DNA of 64,000 nt from Nitrospira sp. (GTDB lineage Bacteria; Nitrospirota; Nitrospiria; Nitrospirales; Nitrospiraceae), in contig JAFEBI010000012.1 of NCBI GenBank assembly GCA_018242725.1, positions 155,641-219,640 on the forward strand, in the 5' to 3' direction. Positions 27,901-38,317 of the stretch are shown piece after piece (position 1 is the first letter of the stretch; each line of letters begins with the position of its first letter). The translations under genes and the position numbers were made by a program. The notes beneath the pieces were generated by a model. It ran no database searches. It was not told the DNA's origin and was given only the letters and a program-made list of their open reading frames with translations.

Positions 27901-29168
27901 TCCGTTTTGTTCAGGAACGAGGGGATGACTTCCCCTTTGACAAGGTCATTGTACGTTTCACGTTCACGAATGACGTGGAATTCCCCACCCTTGACGAGGA
28001 CTTCTGGGACCCGCGGTCGCGAGTTGTAGTTTGACGCCATCACAAAACCGTAGGCCCCGGCGCTCATGACCGCCAACAAGTCCTCGGGTTGTATGTTCGG
28101 CAACGAGCGTTCTTTGGCTAGGAAGTCTCCCGATTCGCACACGGGCCCAACGATATCGACCATTTGCTTAGGGCGATGGACTGCCGCTTCGCTCACCGGT
28201 CGAATCTCATGGTACGCACCGTACAAACTGGGGCGAATGAGATCGTTCATGGCGGCGTCGACGATAACGAAGCGCTTTGTCTCTCCGGCTTTCTCGTACA
28301 ACGCTTTGGTCACCAGGATGCCGGCGTTGCCGACGATAACACGGCCCGGTTCCATGACCAGCGTGAGTCCCAATCCTTTGACGAGGGGAGAAATCGCGTG
28401 CGCCAGATCTTGAGGCAACGGCGGCTTCTCATCGGAATAGGTGATGCCGAGTCCGCCGCCGATATTCAGATAACGAATATTGATGTCATGGTCTTTCAGT
28501 GTGTGAATCAGAGCCACGACCTTCTTCAACGAATCGACGAACGGCGTCACATCCGTCAACTGTGAGCCGATATGAGCATGGACTCCGACGACGTCAATGT
28601 GACTCATCGAGGAGGCTATTTTGTATTCTTCCAACGCACGATCGGCTGCGATCCCGAACTTGCTTTTCTTCATCCCCGTCGAAATATACGGATGTGTTTT
28701 AGGGTCCACATCGGGATTGATTCGCAATGCAATTCGAGCCTTCATGCCGACCGAAGCCGCCACATCGTTGATAGAGCGGATTTCAGCGGCGGACTCGACG
28801 TTGAACATGAGGATATTCGCTTTGAGCGCATCACGAATTTCGTCCGGCGACTTGCCGACGCCGGCAAAGACGATTTTGGATGCAGGCACGCCGGCCTTCA
28901 TGGCCCTGAACAGTTCACCGCCAGATACAATATCCACTCCGCTTCCTTCTCGTGCCATCAGCCGCAGAATAGCGAGATTAGAGTTGGCCTTCATCGCAAA
29001 GGCGATGACATGCGGGATATCCTTGAACGCGCTATCATAGGCATGAAAATGACGGATGAGAGTCTCGTGGCTGTAGATATAACAAGGAGTGCCCAGTTCT
29101 TTCGCGATCCGGCTGACTGGCACTCGCTCGCAGTATAATTCACCCTGTTGGTACTCAAAGCTATGCAT
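27897..29168 (-). CDS. lysA: Diaminopimelate decarboxylase
   Basis: 423 residues. Decarboxylates meso-DAP to lysine. PLP lysine K60 (FAMKANSN), HIGSQ and the phosphate-binding LNIGGGLGITY, and the C-terminal VGPVCESGDFLAKER are intact. It sits between the small lipoprotein and dapA in the superoperon. Confidence 0.96.
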   Translation of the reverse strand: MHSFEYQQGELYCERVPVSRIAKELGTPCYIYSHETLIRHFHAYDSAFKDIPHVIAFAMKANSNLAILRLMAREGSGVDIVSGGELFRAMKAGVPASKIVFAGVGKSPDEIRDALKANILMFNVESAAEIRSINDVAASVGMKARIALRINPDVDPKTHPYISTGMKKSKFGIAADRALEEYKIASSMSHIDVVGVHAHIGSQLTDVTPFVDSLKKVVALIHTLKDHDINIRYLNIGGGLGITYSDEKPPLPQDLAHAISPLVKGLGLTLVMEPGRVIVGNAGILVTKALYEKAGETKRFVIVDAAMNDLIRPSLYGAYHEIRPVSEAAVHRPKQMVDIVGPVCESGDFLAKERSLPNIQPEDLLAVMSAGAYGFVMASNYNSRPRVPEVLVKGGEFHVIRERETYNDLVKGEVIPSFLNKTE

Positions 29169-29209
29169 CGTCTCAATCCTTACTCAAAAGTAGGTTCGTC
29201 TGCTAGGCG

Positions 29210-29437
29210 TCACCGAGTCCCCACCGGCTGTGAAGGTGGAAGACCGATGTCGTGCCCGTCCAGAGACAGGTCAGGAGCTCCTGTATCGACTGCCTCGTGC
29301 TCTGCCTGGAGGGCGTGTTGTTTCTTTTGCTTTTCGACGGTAGGGGCAACCCCCACGTAGTCAGGAGGAACAGGGGATCCCACGACGCCACAGGCGATCA
29401 ACTGCCCTGTCGAGATCAGAATCGCCAGTGCTCTCAT
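29210..29437 (-). CDS. Small LptM/YifL-like lipoprotein between argH and lysA
   Basis: 75 residues: short signal peptide, lipobox LIAC, then GVVGSPVPPDYVGVAP and a polar tail. Its placement just before lysA and its short Gly-Pro motif after the lipidated cysteine parallel proteobacterial YifL/LptM, which sits next to lysA/dapF and helps LPS-transporter assembly. Homology is not demonstrated. Its start overlaps the argH stop. Confidence 0.65.
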   Translation of the reverse strand: MRALAILISTGQLIACGVVGSPVPPDYVGVAPTVEKQKKQHALQAEHEAVDTGAPDLSLDGHDIGLPPSQPVGTR

Positions 29438-30846
29438 GAGAGGTCCTTCTCCAGCTCTTTGATCCGTTGCTCTACTCGAGTTCGAGCGGTACCACCAACT
29501 TGCTCTTTGTGATCGATCGCAGCCGCGGTGGTCAATCGGGTGAATACGTCCTGTGTGATTCGCCCTGAAAATCCTCGCAACTTTTCGAGTGAGAGATCGG
29601 CCACCTCACAGCCCTGATCGAGGGCAGCTCGAACGATCCGTCCTGTAATGCCGTGTGCCTCACGAAACGGCACACCCTTCATAACCAAGTAGTCGGCCAG
29701 CTCGGTGGCCAGCAGTCCGCCTCCTTGCAATGCGCTTGCGAGCGGTTCTCGGTTGACTTGTACATGGTGCATCAATTCGGCCATCACCTCAAGCGAGGAA
29801 GCCACCGTATCCAGCGCGTCAAAGAGGGCGGGTTTGTCTTCCTGTAAGTCCCGATTATAGGTAAGGGGCAGCGCTTTCAGTACGGTCAACAGGCTGAGCA
29901 AGTGCCCATATACGCGACCTGTTTTTCCCCGAACCAACTCGGGAATATCCGGGTTCTTTTTCTGCGGCATCATACTGCTTCCCGTGCAGAAGGCATCGGG
30001 CAAGTCGACGAATTGGAACTCTTGCGAGGCCCACAGGATCAATTCTTCACTGAGCCGTGACAAATGCATCATCACGATGGAAAGTGCCGAGGCCACTTCA
30101 ATCATGAAATCTCGATCAGACACCGCGTCCATGCTGTTGGCGGTGACGTCAGGGAAATCTAATAACTCCGCCGTGTACCGCCGATTGATCGGATAATTCG
30201 TGCCGGCGAGAGCACCGGATCCCAGCGGCATGACGTTGAGTCGGCTCCTCGCGTCACGCAATCGACCCTTGTCCCGTTCAAGCATCTCGACATAGGCTAA
30301 CAGGTGATGAGCGAACAGGACCGGTTGAGCTCGTTGGAGATGGGTATAGCCGGGCATCACCACCGTACGGTTCTCCGCGGCCTTTTCAACCAACGCACGT
30401 TGCAGATCGAGTAGTCGTGCGTGGAGTTTGTCCAAGTAGGTGCGTAAATACAACCGAATATCCAGCGCCACCTGATCATTTCGGCTTCGACCGGTGTGCA
30501 ACTTTCCTCCCAAGGGGCCGATGATCTCCGTTAATCGCCGCTCGATTGCCATGTGAATATCTTCGTCGTGCGCCGTAAAAGCGAACTGACCGCGATCCAG
30601 CTCTCCTTTCACAGCGTCCAACCCACGAATGATTTTCCGAGTCTCGGTTTCTGTCAGGATCTTTGCCTTTGCAAGCGTTTTACAGTGGGCGATGCTCCCG
30701 GCAATATCCTCGGCATAGAGCCGACGGTCGATCATCACCGAGCGCGTAAACGTTTCCACTAAGCGATGAGTCTTCTCTCGAAACCGGCCCTCCCAGGCTT
30801 TGCCTGCGTGTTCAGCGGCCTTCGTATGCTGTCTGTGTTTGGCCAT
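29434..30846 (-). CDS. argH: Argininosuccinate lyase
   Basis: 470 residues. Splits argininosuccinate to arginine and fumarate. The superfamily signature GSSMMPQKKNPDI is intact, with GRSRNDQVALD and TVMPGYTHLQRAQP. Coupled to argG (TGATG) and to the following lipoprotein. Confidence 0.97.
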   Translation of the reverse strand: MAKHRQHTKAAEHAGKAWEGRFREKTHRLVETFTRSVMIDRRLYAEDIAGSIAHCKTLAKAKILTETETRKIIRGLDAVKGELDRGQFAFTAHDEDIHMAIERRLTEIIGPLGGKLHTGRSRNDQVALDIRLYLRTYLDKLHARLLDLQRALVEKAAENRTVVMPGYTHLQRAQPVLFAHHLLAYVEMLERDKGRLRDARSRLNVMPLGSGALAGTNYPINRRYTAELLDFPDVTANSMDAVSDRDFMIEVASALSIVMMHLSRLSEELILWASQEFQFVDLPDAFCTGSSMMPQKKNPDIPELVRGKTGRVYGHLLSLLTVLKALPLTYNRDLQEDKPALFDALDTVASSLEVMAELMHHVQVNREPLASALQGGGLLATELADYLVMKGVPFREAHGITGRIVRAALDQGCEVADLSLEKLRGFSGRITQDVFTRLTTAAAIDHKEQVGGTARTRVEQRIKELEKDLS

Positions 30847-32060
30847 CAGGACGAGGCTTTCTTTCGTTGCGCCCGGATCTTGAGCCGCAATGCGTTCAAT
30901 CGGATGAACCCTTCCGCATCCTTTTGGTTATAGACCTCATCTTCCTCGAAGGTGGCGATGTCCAATCGATACAGTGATCGCTGCGATTTGCGCCCCGCCA
31001 ATGTACAACTTCCCTTATAGAGCTTGACTCGTGCAATGCCGCTGACGTCTTTCTGGGCGTCATCGATTGCGGCTTGAAGCATCTCACGCTCCGGACTGAA
31101 CCAATAGCCGTTGTAGATCAAGCTGGCAAACCGTGGGATCAAACCGTCACGGAAATGCAGGACCTCACGGTCCATCGTCAAGGACTCGATCCCTCGATGC
31201 GCCACATGGAGAATCGTACCTCCAGGTGTTTCGTACACGCCACGCGATTTCATCCCAACATAGCGGTTTTCTACAAGGTCAACCCGACCAATCCCGTGTG
31301 CGCCACCTATCGTGTTGAGATGAGCAAGTAAGGCCGCAGGGCGCATCTTTTTTCCATCGACGGCGACAGGATTGCCTGCTTGATACTCGATCTCGATCTC
31401 CTGCGGCTTATTCGGCGCCTTTTCTGGAGAGACGGTTAATTGGAAGATTTCGTCCGGTGGCGATTCCCATGGGTCTTCGAGAATACCCCCTTCGTAGCTG
31501 ATATGGAACAGATTGGGGTCTGTGCTGTAGGGTTTCGCCTTGGTCGCGGTCACAGGGATGCCGTGCCTCTCGGCATACTCAATGAGTTCACGGCGAGACC
31601 GCATGGTCCATTCCCGCCAGGGAGCGATGATCTTGAGCTGCGGGGCAAGTGCCATGTAGGTGAGCTCGAAGCGAACCTGGTCGTTGCCTTTTCCCGTGGC
31701 TCCGTGCGACACAGCTTCGGCGCCTTCTTTCAATGCGATCTCGGCTTGTCGGCGGGCAATCAACGGGCGAGCGATCGATGTCCCTAGGAGATAACAGCCT
31801 TCATACAGGGCATTGCCGCGCAACATCGGGAAGACATAATCTTTGACGAAGGTCTCTCGCAGATCCTCAACATAAACCTTCTTGACGCCGAGCGCTTGGG
31901 CCTTGGCCTTCACGGCTTTCAGATCTTCCCCCTGCCCAAGATCGGCACAAAAGGCGATGATCTCGGCATGATAGGTTTCCTGAAGCCACTTGAGGATGAC
32001 TGAGGTGTCGAGTCCTCCGGAGTATGCCAAGACGATTTTCTTGAGTGATGTGGGTCTCAT
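30846..32060 (-). CDS. argG: Argininosuccinate synthase
   Basis: 404 residues, normal length. ATP-binding AYSGGLDTS at 12-20, the citrulline/aspartate region [10 protein letters not shown] and [10 protein letters not shown] identify the enzyme. Forms argininosuccinate from citrulline and aspartate. Its stop and the argH start share TGATG. Confidence 0.97.
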   Translation of the reverse strand: MRPTSLKKIVLAYSGGLDTSVILKWLQETYHAEIIAFCADLGQGEDLKAVKAKAQALGVKKVYVEDLRETFVKDYVFPMLRGNALYEGCYLLGTSIARPLIARRQAEIALKEGAEAVSHGATGKGNDQVRFELTYMALAPQLKIIAPWREWTMRSRRELIEYAERHGIPVTATKAKPYSTDPNLFHISYEGGILEDPWESPPDEIFQLTVSPEKAPNKPQEIEIEYQAGNPVAVDGKKMRPAALLAHLNTIGGAHGIGRVDLVENRYVGMKSRGVYETPGGTILHVAHRGIESLTMDREVLHFRDGLIPRFASLIYNGYWFSPEREMLQAAIDDAQKDVSGIARVKLYKGSCTLAGRKSQRSLYRLDIATFEEDEVYNQKDAEGFIRLNALRLKIRAQRKKASS

Positions 32061-32070
32061 GGTGAAATCG

Positions 32071-33048
32071 CTATCGAGCGCCTTTCTTGCGGCTAAGGAG
32101 TTGAGTCAAAATGGCTTTTTGCATATGCAGCCGATTCTCCGCTTGATCGATCACAACAGACTGTGGGCCATCCAACACATCGGCGCTAATCTCCTCCCCC
32201 CGATGGGCCGGCAAGCAGTGCATGACGATCGCGTCGGGTTGTGCCCGTTGCAGGAGTCGTTGATTGAGTTGGTAGGGGGACAGGATGCGCAACCGTCTGG
32301 CTTGTTCCCGTTCGCGCCCCATACTGATCCATACGTCGGTGTAGACGACATCCGCTTCCTTCACGGCCACAAGGGGATTCTCTACCACCTCAACGGTGGA
32401 TCCGGTAGCCTGTCCATCCATCCTGGCACGGTCGATGACACGCTGATCAGGCTGATAGCCGGAGGGACACCCGATGACCACGTGCATCCCGACTTTGGCG
32501 CCCGCTTCGATGAGTGAGTTGGCGACGTTATTGCCGTCTCCGATGTAGGCCAGACGGAGTCCCTTGAGTCGTCCTTTGAGTTCTTGAATTGTCATCAGAT
32601 CGGACAAGGCCTGACAGGGGTGACTGTGGTCGGTGAGCCCATTAATGACCGGCATGGTAGCTTCCGTCGCCCATTCTTCGACGATCGCATGGTCGTAGGT
32701 ACGAATGACAATGCCGTCGAGATAACGGGATATGACGCGTGCCGTGTCCGCGACCGTCTCTCCTCGCGAGAGTTGAATATCGCTCATCGGCAGTGCCAGG
32801 GCGTGGCCGCCGAGTTGGTTCATGCCTGCCTCAAAGGACACACGCGTTCTTGTCGACGGTTTTTGGAAGAGAAGTCCCAGCGTCTTCCCGCGAAGCAACC
32901 GATGTGGGACACCCTGGTGCTGCTTCTTCTTGAGAGTACTTGCCAGCCGTAAGAGTGCCAGGACTTGTGCCCGTGGCATGGTGGCCACGTCAAGCAGATC
33001 TTTGGCGTATCGCTTCGTCTCTCGTGAATGTTGGGCTCGTACGCTCAT
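32071..33048 (-). CDS. argF: Ornithine carbamoyltransferase
   Basis: 325 residues. Carbamoyl-phosphate site STRTR (in [13 protein letters not shown]), ornithine loop [11 protein letters not shown] and [11 protein letters not shown] are conserved. Produces citrulline for argG, 10 bases downstream. Confidence 0.96.
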   Translation of the reverse strand: MSVRAQHSRETKRYAKDLLDVATMPRAQVLALLRLASTLKKKQHQGVPHRLLRGKTLGLLFQKPSTRTRVSFEAGMNQLGGHALALPMSDIQLSRGETVADTARVISRYLDGIVIRTYDHAIVEEWATEATMPVINGLTDHSHPCQALSDLMTIQELKGRLKGLRLAYIGDGNNVANSLIEAGAKVGMHVVIGCPSGYQPDQRVIDRARMDGQATGSTVEVVENPLVAVKEADVVYTDVWISMGREREQARRLRILSPYQLNQRLLQRAQPDAIVMHCLPAHRGEEISADVLDGPQSVVIDQAENRLHMQKAILTQLLSRKKGAR

Positions 33049-34265
33049 CAGTGATGAGAATCTTTTTCCGTCGTCTGGCGTTGGGTAAAGAGTGCCGCGA
33101 GGAGGTCCAAGAGTCGGTCGATCTCCGGCTGTGTGATGATCAAGGGTGGGACCATGCGCAGCACATGCTCGTTCGCGGCATTCAATAGCACACCGCGCGC
33201 CAGCGCATCGGCCACCACCGTCCTGGCATCGATCGTCAATTCCATGCCCTGCAACAGGCCAAGACCTCGCACCTCTTGGACGACTCGAAACCGGTTCTTA
33301 CAGTCGGCTAACCCTTTCGCCAAATACTCTCCCATCCGCTTCGCATTCTCCAATACAGGACCCTCAAGCAGCACGTGGCAGACCGCGAGCGCGGCTGCGC
33401 AGGCCAGGGGATTTCCACCAAATGTTGAAGCATGGGAGCCAGGGGTGAATGCCGCTGCTACGGTGTCTTTGGCGAGACATACTCCAATCGGGACTCCTCC
33501 AGCTAGACCCTTGGCCAAGGTCATGATGTCGGGTTGGACCCCAAGTTGCTCATAGGCGAAGAGGGTTCCGGTTCGTCCCATGCCGGTTTGAATCTCATCA
33601 AAAATCAGGAGAATGTCTTTCTGCGTACAGAGCTGCCTGAGGTTTCTTAAATACTCCCGATCGGCAACATGGACCCCGCCTTCCGCCTGGATCGGCTCCA
33701 ACATGATGGCAGCCGTTCTCTCAGTGACGAGAGACTCGATGGCCGTGAAGTCATTGAACGGGGCATAGACGAATCCGGGCATCAATGGTTCAAAGCCCTT
33801 TTGAACCTTTTCTTGACCGGTCGCCGTGACCATGGCGAGGGTTCGGCCGTGGAACGAATTCTTCATCGTGATAATTTCAAAACGAGCAGCTCCATAGCGA
33901 TCATGTCCGTAGCGGCGCGCCAATTTGATTGCGGCTTCGTTGGCTTCGGCGCCGCTGTTACAGAAGAATGCGCGGTCTGCGAACGAATGGTCCACTAGCA
34001 AGCGGGCCAGCTTCACCTGGGGTTCGGTGTAATAAAGATTGGAGGTATGGATGAGTTGAGCGGCTTGGCGTTGGATCGCCTGGACAAGATCCGGATGCCC
34101 ATATCCGAGAATATTCACCGCGATTCCAGCGACAAAATCCAGGTACTCGCGCCCCTCCAGGTCATAGACCTTCGAGCCTCGCCCCCGCACGATCGAGAGG
34201 GGTTGACGGCTGTACGTCTGCATCAGATATTTGGCCGCGTCGTCCTTCAATTCTTCAGTCGGCAT
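33048..34265 (-). CDS. argD: Acetylornithine aminotransferase
   Basis: 405 residues, class III PLP aminotransferase. PLP lysine lies in MTLAKGLAGGVPIG, with FCNSGAEANEAAIKLAR and FDEIQTGMGRTG. Converts N-acetylglutamate semialdehyde to acetylornithine and may also serve as DAP aminotransferase. First gene of the eight-gene superoperon; AAGGGG lies a little before the ATG. Confidence 0.93.
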   Translation of the reverse strand: MPTEELKDDAAKYLMQTYSRQPLSIVRGRGSKVYDLEGREYLDFVAGIAVNILGYGHPDLVQAIQRQAAQLIHTSNLYYTEPQVKLARLLVDHSFADRAFFCNSGAEANEAAIKLARRYGHDRYGAARFEIITMKNSFHGRTLAMVTATGQEKVQKGFEPLMPGFVYAPFNDFTAIESLVTERTAAIMLEPIQAEGGVHVADREYLRNLRQLCTQKDILLIFDEIQTGMGRTGTLFAYEQLGVQPDIMTLAKGLAGGVPIGVCLAKDTVAAAFTPGSHASTFGGNPLACAAALAVCHVLLEGPVLENAKRMGEYLAKGLADCKNRFRVVQEVRGLGLLQGMELTIDARTVVADALARGVLLNAANEHVLRMVPPLIITQPEIDRLLDLLAALFTQRQTTEKDSHH

Positions 34266-34442
34266 ATGGCGTATCCCCTTAGAAAGAAAGGAAAGCTAGC
34301 ACAGGGTCAGTAGGAAGAGCAATAAGTGAGGAGGGAAGCGGAGGATCTCGAAAAGAGCGGTGGATCGGTACTCAGGCTGGGAACACAACATCGTTTCAAA
34401 TGATCCTCTCTTCCATTTCGGAGTGTGGTAAGCTGCCTCGCT

Positions 34443-35099
34443 ATGACAATGTGCGGGCAGTGCCAGCAGCAGAACCCCGACGATGCCAACTTCTGCCATC
34501 AATGTGGCGCGAAGTTGATAGAAGTGAAGGCATCTACCGACGAGACAGCTGTTGGGAGCACCATGGCCCAACCGATTCATGACGAAGAGACGCGGTGGCG
34601 CCAATTTATCGGACCCAATGCTGATTATTATTTGAGAGTCTTTAAGAAATTTTCGTTGGACGGGCAACCGCGATTTGCCCTGTCATGGAACTGGCCGGCG
34701 TTTCTCTACATCTCATTCCTCTGGTTTCTGTACCGGAAGATGTATCTTCACGCGTTCGTCTATGCCGTCGGCCCGATGGTCTCAACTTATCTCACGGGAG
34801 ATGTGTCCGCCGGGATCATTTGGAGCGTCATGGCGGGTGCGACGGCCAACTATCTCTACTATTGGCATTGCCGGGAACATATCGGGGAAGTGAAGCGAAT
34901 GGGTCGGATGGACCCTGCGGCTCAAGACACCGCGCTGAAAGAATCCGGCGGCGTGCAACCCTACGTCATTTGGGTCGGTATCGTCTTCTATCTCATTTTC
35001 CTGGCGACATTGGTCAAAATGGTCCAGGAAGGGCCGCCTGATATGGACCAGCCACCTGGTCGGCCGGCAAAGCAAGCGGCTCTACAGCCACAAGCCTGA
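34443..35099 (+). CDS. Zinc-ribbon membrane protein (DUF2628-like)
   Basis: 218 residues from the ATG at 34443; another ATG is six bases downstream. Zinc ribbon C4-x2-C7...C18-x2-C21, then a segment FALSWNWPAFLYISFLWFLYRKMYLHA typical of DUF2628, and at least two further membrane helices. The tail is Pro/Gln-rich. Function unknown. Divergent from argD. Confidence 0.75.
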   Translation: MTMCGQCQQQNPDDANFCHQCGAKLIEVKASTDETAVGSTMAQPIHDEETRWRQFIGPNADYYLRVFKKFSLDGQPRFALSWNWPAFLYISFLWFLYRKMYLHAFVYAVGPMVSTYLTGDVSAGIIWSVMAGATANYLYYWHCREHIGEVKRMGRMDPAAQDTALKESGGVQPYVIWVGIVFYLIFLATLVKMVQEGPPDMDQPPGRPAKQAALQPQA

Positions 35100-35153
35100 C
35101 CTTCCAGGGCCGTGGGTATTCAGTGGTCACCTTGATATAAAAGAGGAATTACG

Positions 35154-35759
35154 ATGGCTCGATTAGTCTTGCTGCGTCACGGGGAATCGCAATGGAATCT
35201 GGAAAATCGGTTTACGGGGTGGGTGGATGTGCCGCTCTCTCAAAAGGGAATGGAAGAGGCCAAGCAAGCGGGTGAAAAGCTTCGAGGCTTTACCTTTCAC
35301 CGCGCCTTTACCTCAGTCCTCATGAGGGCCAACGAGACCCTGCGGATTGTGTTGGAGACGATCGGCCAGACGGACATCCCCGTCGAAAAGGACAAAGCCC
35401 TGAACGAGCGGATGTACGGGGAGCTTCAAGGACTGAATAAGGCAGAAACGGCTCAAAAGTACGGCGATGCACAGGTAAAAATCTGGCGGCGGAGCTATGA
35501 CGTCAGACCGCCGGGCGGGGAGAGTTTAAAAGATACGGCAGAACGAGCCTTGCCCTATTATGAAACGATGATCAAGCCGCACGTCTTGAAGGGCGAAACC
35601 ATCATCATTGCCGCGCATGGCAACAGCCTACGCGCGTTGGTCATGCAGCTGGATCAACTCTCGAAAGAAGCGGTCTTGGAGCTGAATATCCCGACCGGGG
35701 TGCCGTTGTTGTACGAATTTGACAATAACGGCAAGGTCTTGTCGCATCGGTATCTGTGA
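35154..35759 (+). CDS. gpmA: 2,3-bisphosphoglycerate-dependent phosphoglycerate mutase
   Basis: 201 residues, shorter than the ~230-250 of typical GpmA but with all catalytic parts: RHGESQWN with H9, [13 protein letters not shown], and [11 protein letters not shown] with the second histidine. Interconverts 3- and 2-phosphoglycerate. The missing C-terminal tail is common in compact bacterial forms. Confidence 0.9.
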   Translation: MARLVLLRHGESQWNLENRFTGWVDVPLSQKGMEEAKQAGEKLRGFTFHRAFTSVLMRANETLRIVLETIGQTDIPVEKDKALNERMYGELQGLNKAETAQKYGDAQVKIWRRSYDVRPPGGESLKDTAERALPYYETMIKPHVLKGETIIIAAHGNSLRALVMQLDQLSKEAVLELNIPTGVPLLYEFDNNGKVLSHRYL

Positions 35760-35794
35760 GAGATTCAAGGAAGTGTTGGGGCTGAGAGTTGAGT

Positions 35795-35843
35795 GCTGAC
35801 TGCTGACTGCTGACTGCCGACTGCCGACTGCCGACTGCCGAGT
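35795..35843. repeat. Heptanucleotide tandem repeat, 7 units
   Basis: Three GCTGACT units, three GCCGACT units and a final GCCGAGT in direct succession (49 bases), in the gap behind gpmA. The two unit variants are separated into blocks, as expected for slippage-driven growth. Confidence 0.9.
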
Positions 35844-35985
35844 GTGGGTATGTGGGTGACACACACCTTCGAAGCGGAAGAAAGAATATGTAACGAGTAG
35901 TGGGTTTCTGCTTTGCTTGTGTGCCGAGTCGATCCAACCGCTCGACACTTCCAACTTGAGAAAATCGCGTTGAATTCTCAGGTTC

Positions 35986-36750
35986 TTATCCACTCTGGTC
36001 CAGCAGTCTGCCGTACTCCGAGGCAGGCGCGTAGTCGATTAGTAGCACGAGCAGCTTCTCCCGATCTCCTGATTCAATCAGGCCCAGGTCTTCCATGAGG
36101 CCTGCTGTCTCTGCGCAGATTCCCATGGGGTTGATCCCTTCCTGATTCACCAGGTGAGCATAGCGCTCACGCCGTTGAGTCAATTCCGGTTGATACTCCG
36201 CCCAACTGCCTATTCCCAGCTGCCCAGAAGGCCACCACTGAGCCTGGATGAAGTCGAACAGGTCTTCTTCGATGAAGGCTCTGTACTTGGAAGGGATATG
36301 GGCGTCGATCGCTGCGAGGGCCCAGTAGAGATTCAGAGAGAGGATCTCCCGGGCGATGTGATGGACATGGGACTCGGCGGCATCGATACCATATTCCCCA
36401 AGTTGGGAGAGGGTAATGGGGGGAGGTATTGTCTTGAATAGTGCTGTTGCGGCTTCTGCTGGTGTCATGGACTCATGACACCATACCGCACTACGTGTTT
36501 TCCTCTCAAGCGGTGTTACTGAGCCGAACGCTAAATAGTGCGTACTTTCAATTCTTGAACGATCCATGAACAGCGCGATTTCTGAATGTGCCGACTCATA
36601 GACTACGCACTGTATCGTGGTCGGATCAGTAAAAAGAAGGGAGGCTGATCCATCCGATGGTGATGGACTTGTATGACAGGTCTCCAGAAGCCGCAGCTGC
36701 ATCAGGGGTAAAGAAGTGCGAGACCTATGCCAGCGAGAAGTTGGTCGCAT
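35986..36750 (-). CDS. Unknown protein downstream of the OmpA-like gene
   Basis: About 254 residues if started at the ATG at 36750; the frame is open to 36942 but there it overlaps the OmpA-like gene. No signal peptide. The C-terminal half (EYGIDAAESHVHHIAREILSLN, then FIEEDLFDFIQAQWWPSGQLG) is clearly protein-like. No family recognised. Confidence 0.5.
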   Translation of the reverse strand: MRPTSRWHRSRTSLPLMQLRLLETCHTSPSPSDGSASLLFTDPTTIQCVVYESAHSEIALFMDRSRIESTHYLAFGSVTPLERKTRSAVWCHESMTPAEAATALFKTIPPPITLSQLGEYGIDAAESHVHHIAREILSLNLYWALAAIDAHIPSKYRAFIEEDLFDFIQAQWWPSGQLGIGSWAEYQPELTQRRERYAHLVNQEGINPMGICAETAGLMEDLGLIESGDREKLLVLLIDYAPASEYGRLLDQSG

Positions 36751-36862
36751 GAATTCGGGTGTGGGGAGAACTTGACGGAAGAAACGACGAGAAGGTGTGG
36801 AGAGGGAGGTTAATCGGTCCTCCCGACCTATTAAAATGGCCGGGAGGGTATATCTGCGAAGC

Positions 36863-38317
36863 TCAGCGAGTTGCGATCTTTTGAACAACAGCTCCGGATG
36901 AAACAGCAGTTCGGCTTCCAGAATTCTGCCCGTCCTTCTCACCTGAGGAGGCGATCGGTTGGGACGATTGGGTCACGATGATCTCAACCCGTCGATTCTT
37001 GGTCCGGCCTTCCTCCGTGTCGTTGGTCGCAACTGGTTTGGAGTCGGCATAGCCGATGGCCCGGACTCGATCGGCCCCCAGCCCACTCTTGATCAGCGCT
37101 CGACTGGCATTTTCGGCGCGAGCCTGGGACAGCTCCGCATTGTCCTTAAACGGCCGCTTAGGATTGTACTTGACCGGGATGCTGTCGGTATGACCAGCCA
37201 CTTCGACACTCTGGGGACGGAACTTGCGCAAGGCAACGCCGATGCGCTTGACCAAGGAGGCTCCAGCCGTCGTCATGGTCACGCGTCCTACGCCAAAGAG
37301 TTCTCCTGACGACAAGGCTAGCGTGAGCTTGTCGCCACGTTGTTCTAACACTACCGTGCCTCGTTTGAGATCATCCTGGAGAGCGCTCGCCAGCTTCTCA
37401 CTGACTCGTGAGAGGTCCACTGTGGCGCGCGCCACGGCCTGTTGAGGAAGTGCATTCTTATTAGAAGGCGACAGCTTGGCGGGCTTCGGTAAGCTCTTCC
37501 CCACGCTGGCCAGGAGGCGCTTGGCCTGTGTGAGCTGTGAGTCGCGAGAGGCAAGTTCCATGTCAAGCGTGGATTTGACCGAGTTGAATTCTTGTTCCTT
37601 GGCCACCAGCTGCAGGTCGAGATCGGCGATACGCTGCATGGCGACATCAAGCTGGTCGTTGCTGATCGTAAATTGCCGATCGATGTCGGCGACCTGCTGC
37701 CTGGCCAGCTCCAGACTGCTCTTGGTCCGGTTCAGCTCCTGAGACATCTGCTGATGGGTGTCTCGCTGAGTGCAGATCCCCGCGAGTTCTTGCTCTTTCT
37801 GATTGAGTTGCGCTTCCAGGGCTTCCGCGCGGGTTTTTTCCGCGTTCAATTGAGTGGCTGCGGCGGTGGTCTTTTCTCGCAGAAGAGCCAGCTCCTTTTC
37901 CTTGGCCGTGAGCTGTTGCAGCAGCAGCTCGAGGCGAGCCTTTTCCTGTTCGATGTCCGCGTCAGCCTTTTCTTTCTCCTTTTCCGCCGTTGATTCCGCG
38001 TCCCCCGTTTGGCTCTGGGGCACATCAATGGTGATCGAGGTCATGGGGGTAATAGCCGAAACAAGCGCGGAGTCCTCGGCGGCAACCTGCTGAGCAGAGA
38101 CCGTCTTTTGGTTGTCCTGGCGATCAGAACTTGTGTCGCCCGGCATCAGCACGCTGACGAGCATGGTCAGAAGAGTGGGGTGCCCCCGCTCAGATCGAAC
38201 ATCGGTTGATTGAGTGTCAGCGAGAGATTCTGCAGCGGCAGCCAGACTCGATACATATCCATTCACCACGAGGGTGACGAGAAAGGCACAGGAGAGAATC
38301 TTTGTCGTCCGTATCAT
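36863..38317 (-). CDS. OmpA-family protein with long periplasmic coiled coil
   Basis: 484 residues from the ATG at 38317, which gives a proper signal peptide (KILSCAFLVTLVVNGYVSSLAAAA). A coiled coil covers about residues 110-270. The OmpA-like peptidoglycan-binding domain follows, with VEVAGHTDSIPVKY, LSQARAENASRAL and EEGRTKNRRVEI. There is no beta-barrel, so it probably links peptidoglycan to another envelope part or to a motor/transport complex. Confidence 0.85.
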   Translation of the reverse strand: MIRTTKILSCAFLVTLVVNGYVSSLAAAAESLADTQSTDVRSERGHPTLLTMLVSVLMPGDTSSDRQDNQKTVSAQQVAAEDSALVSAITPMTSITIDVPQSQTGDAESTAEKEKEKADADIEQEKARLELLLQQLTAKEKELALLREKTTAAATQLNAEKTRAEALEAQLNQKEQELAGICTQRDTHQQMSQELNRTKSSLELARQQVADIDRQFTISNDQLDVAMQRIADLDLQLVAKEQEFNSVKSTLDMELASRDSQLTQAKRLLASVGKSLPKPAKLSPSNKNALPQQAVARATVDLSRVSEKLASALQDDLKRGTVVLEQRGDKLTLALSSGELFGVGRVTMTTAGASLVKRIGVALRKFRPQSVEVAGHTDSIPVKYNPKRPFKDNAELSQARAENASRALIKSGLGADRVRAIGYADSKPVATNDTEEGRTKNRRVEIIVTQSSQPIASSGEKDGQNSGSRTAVSSGAVVQKIATR

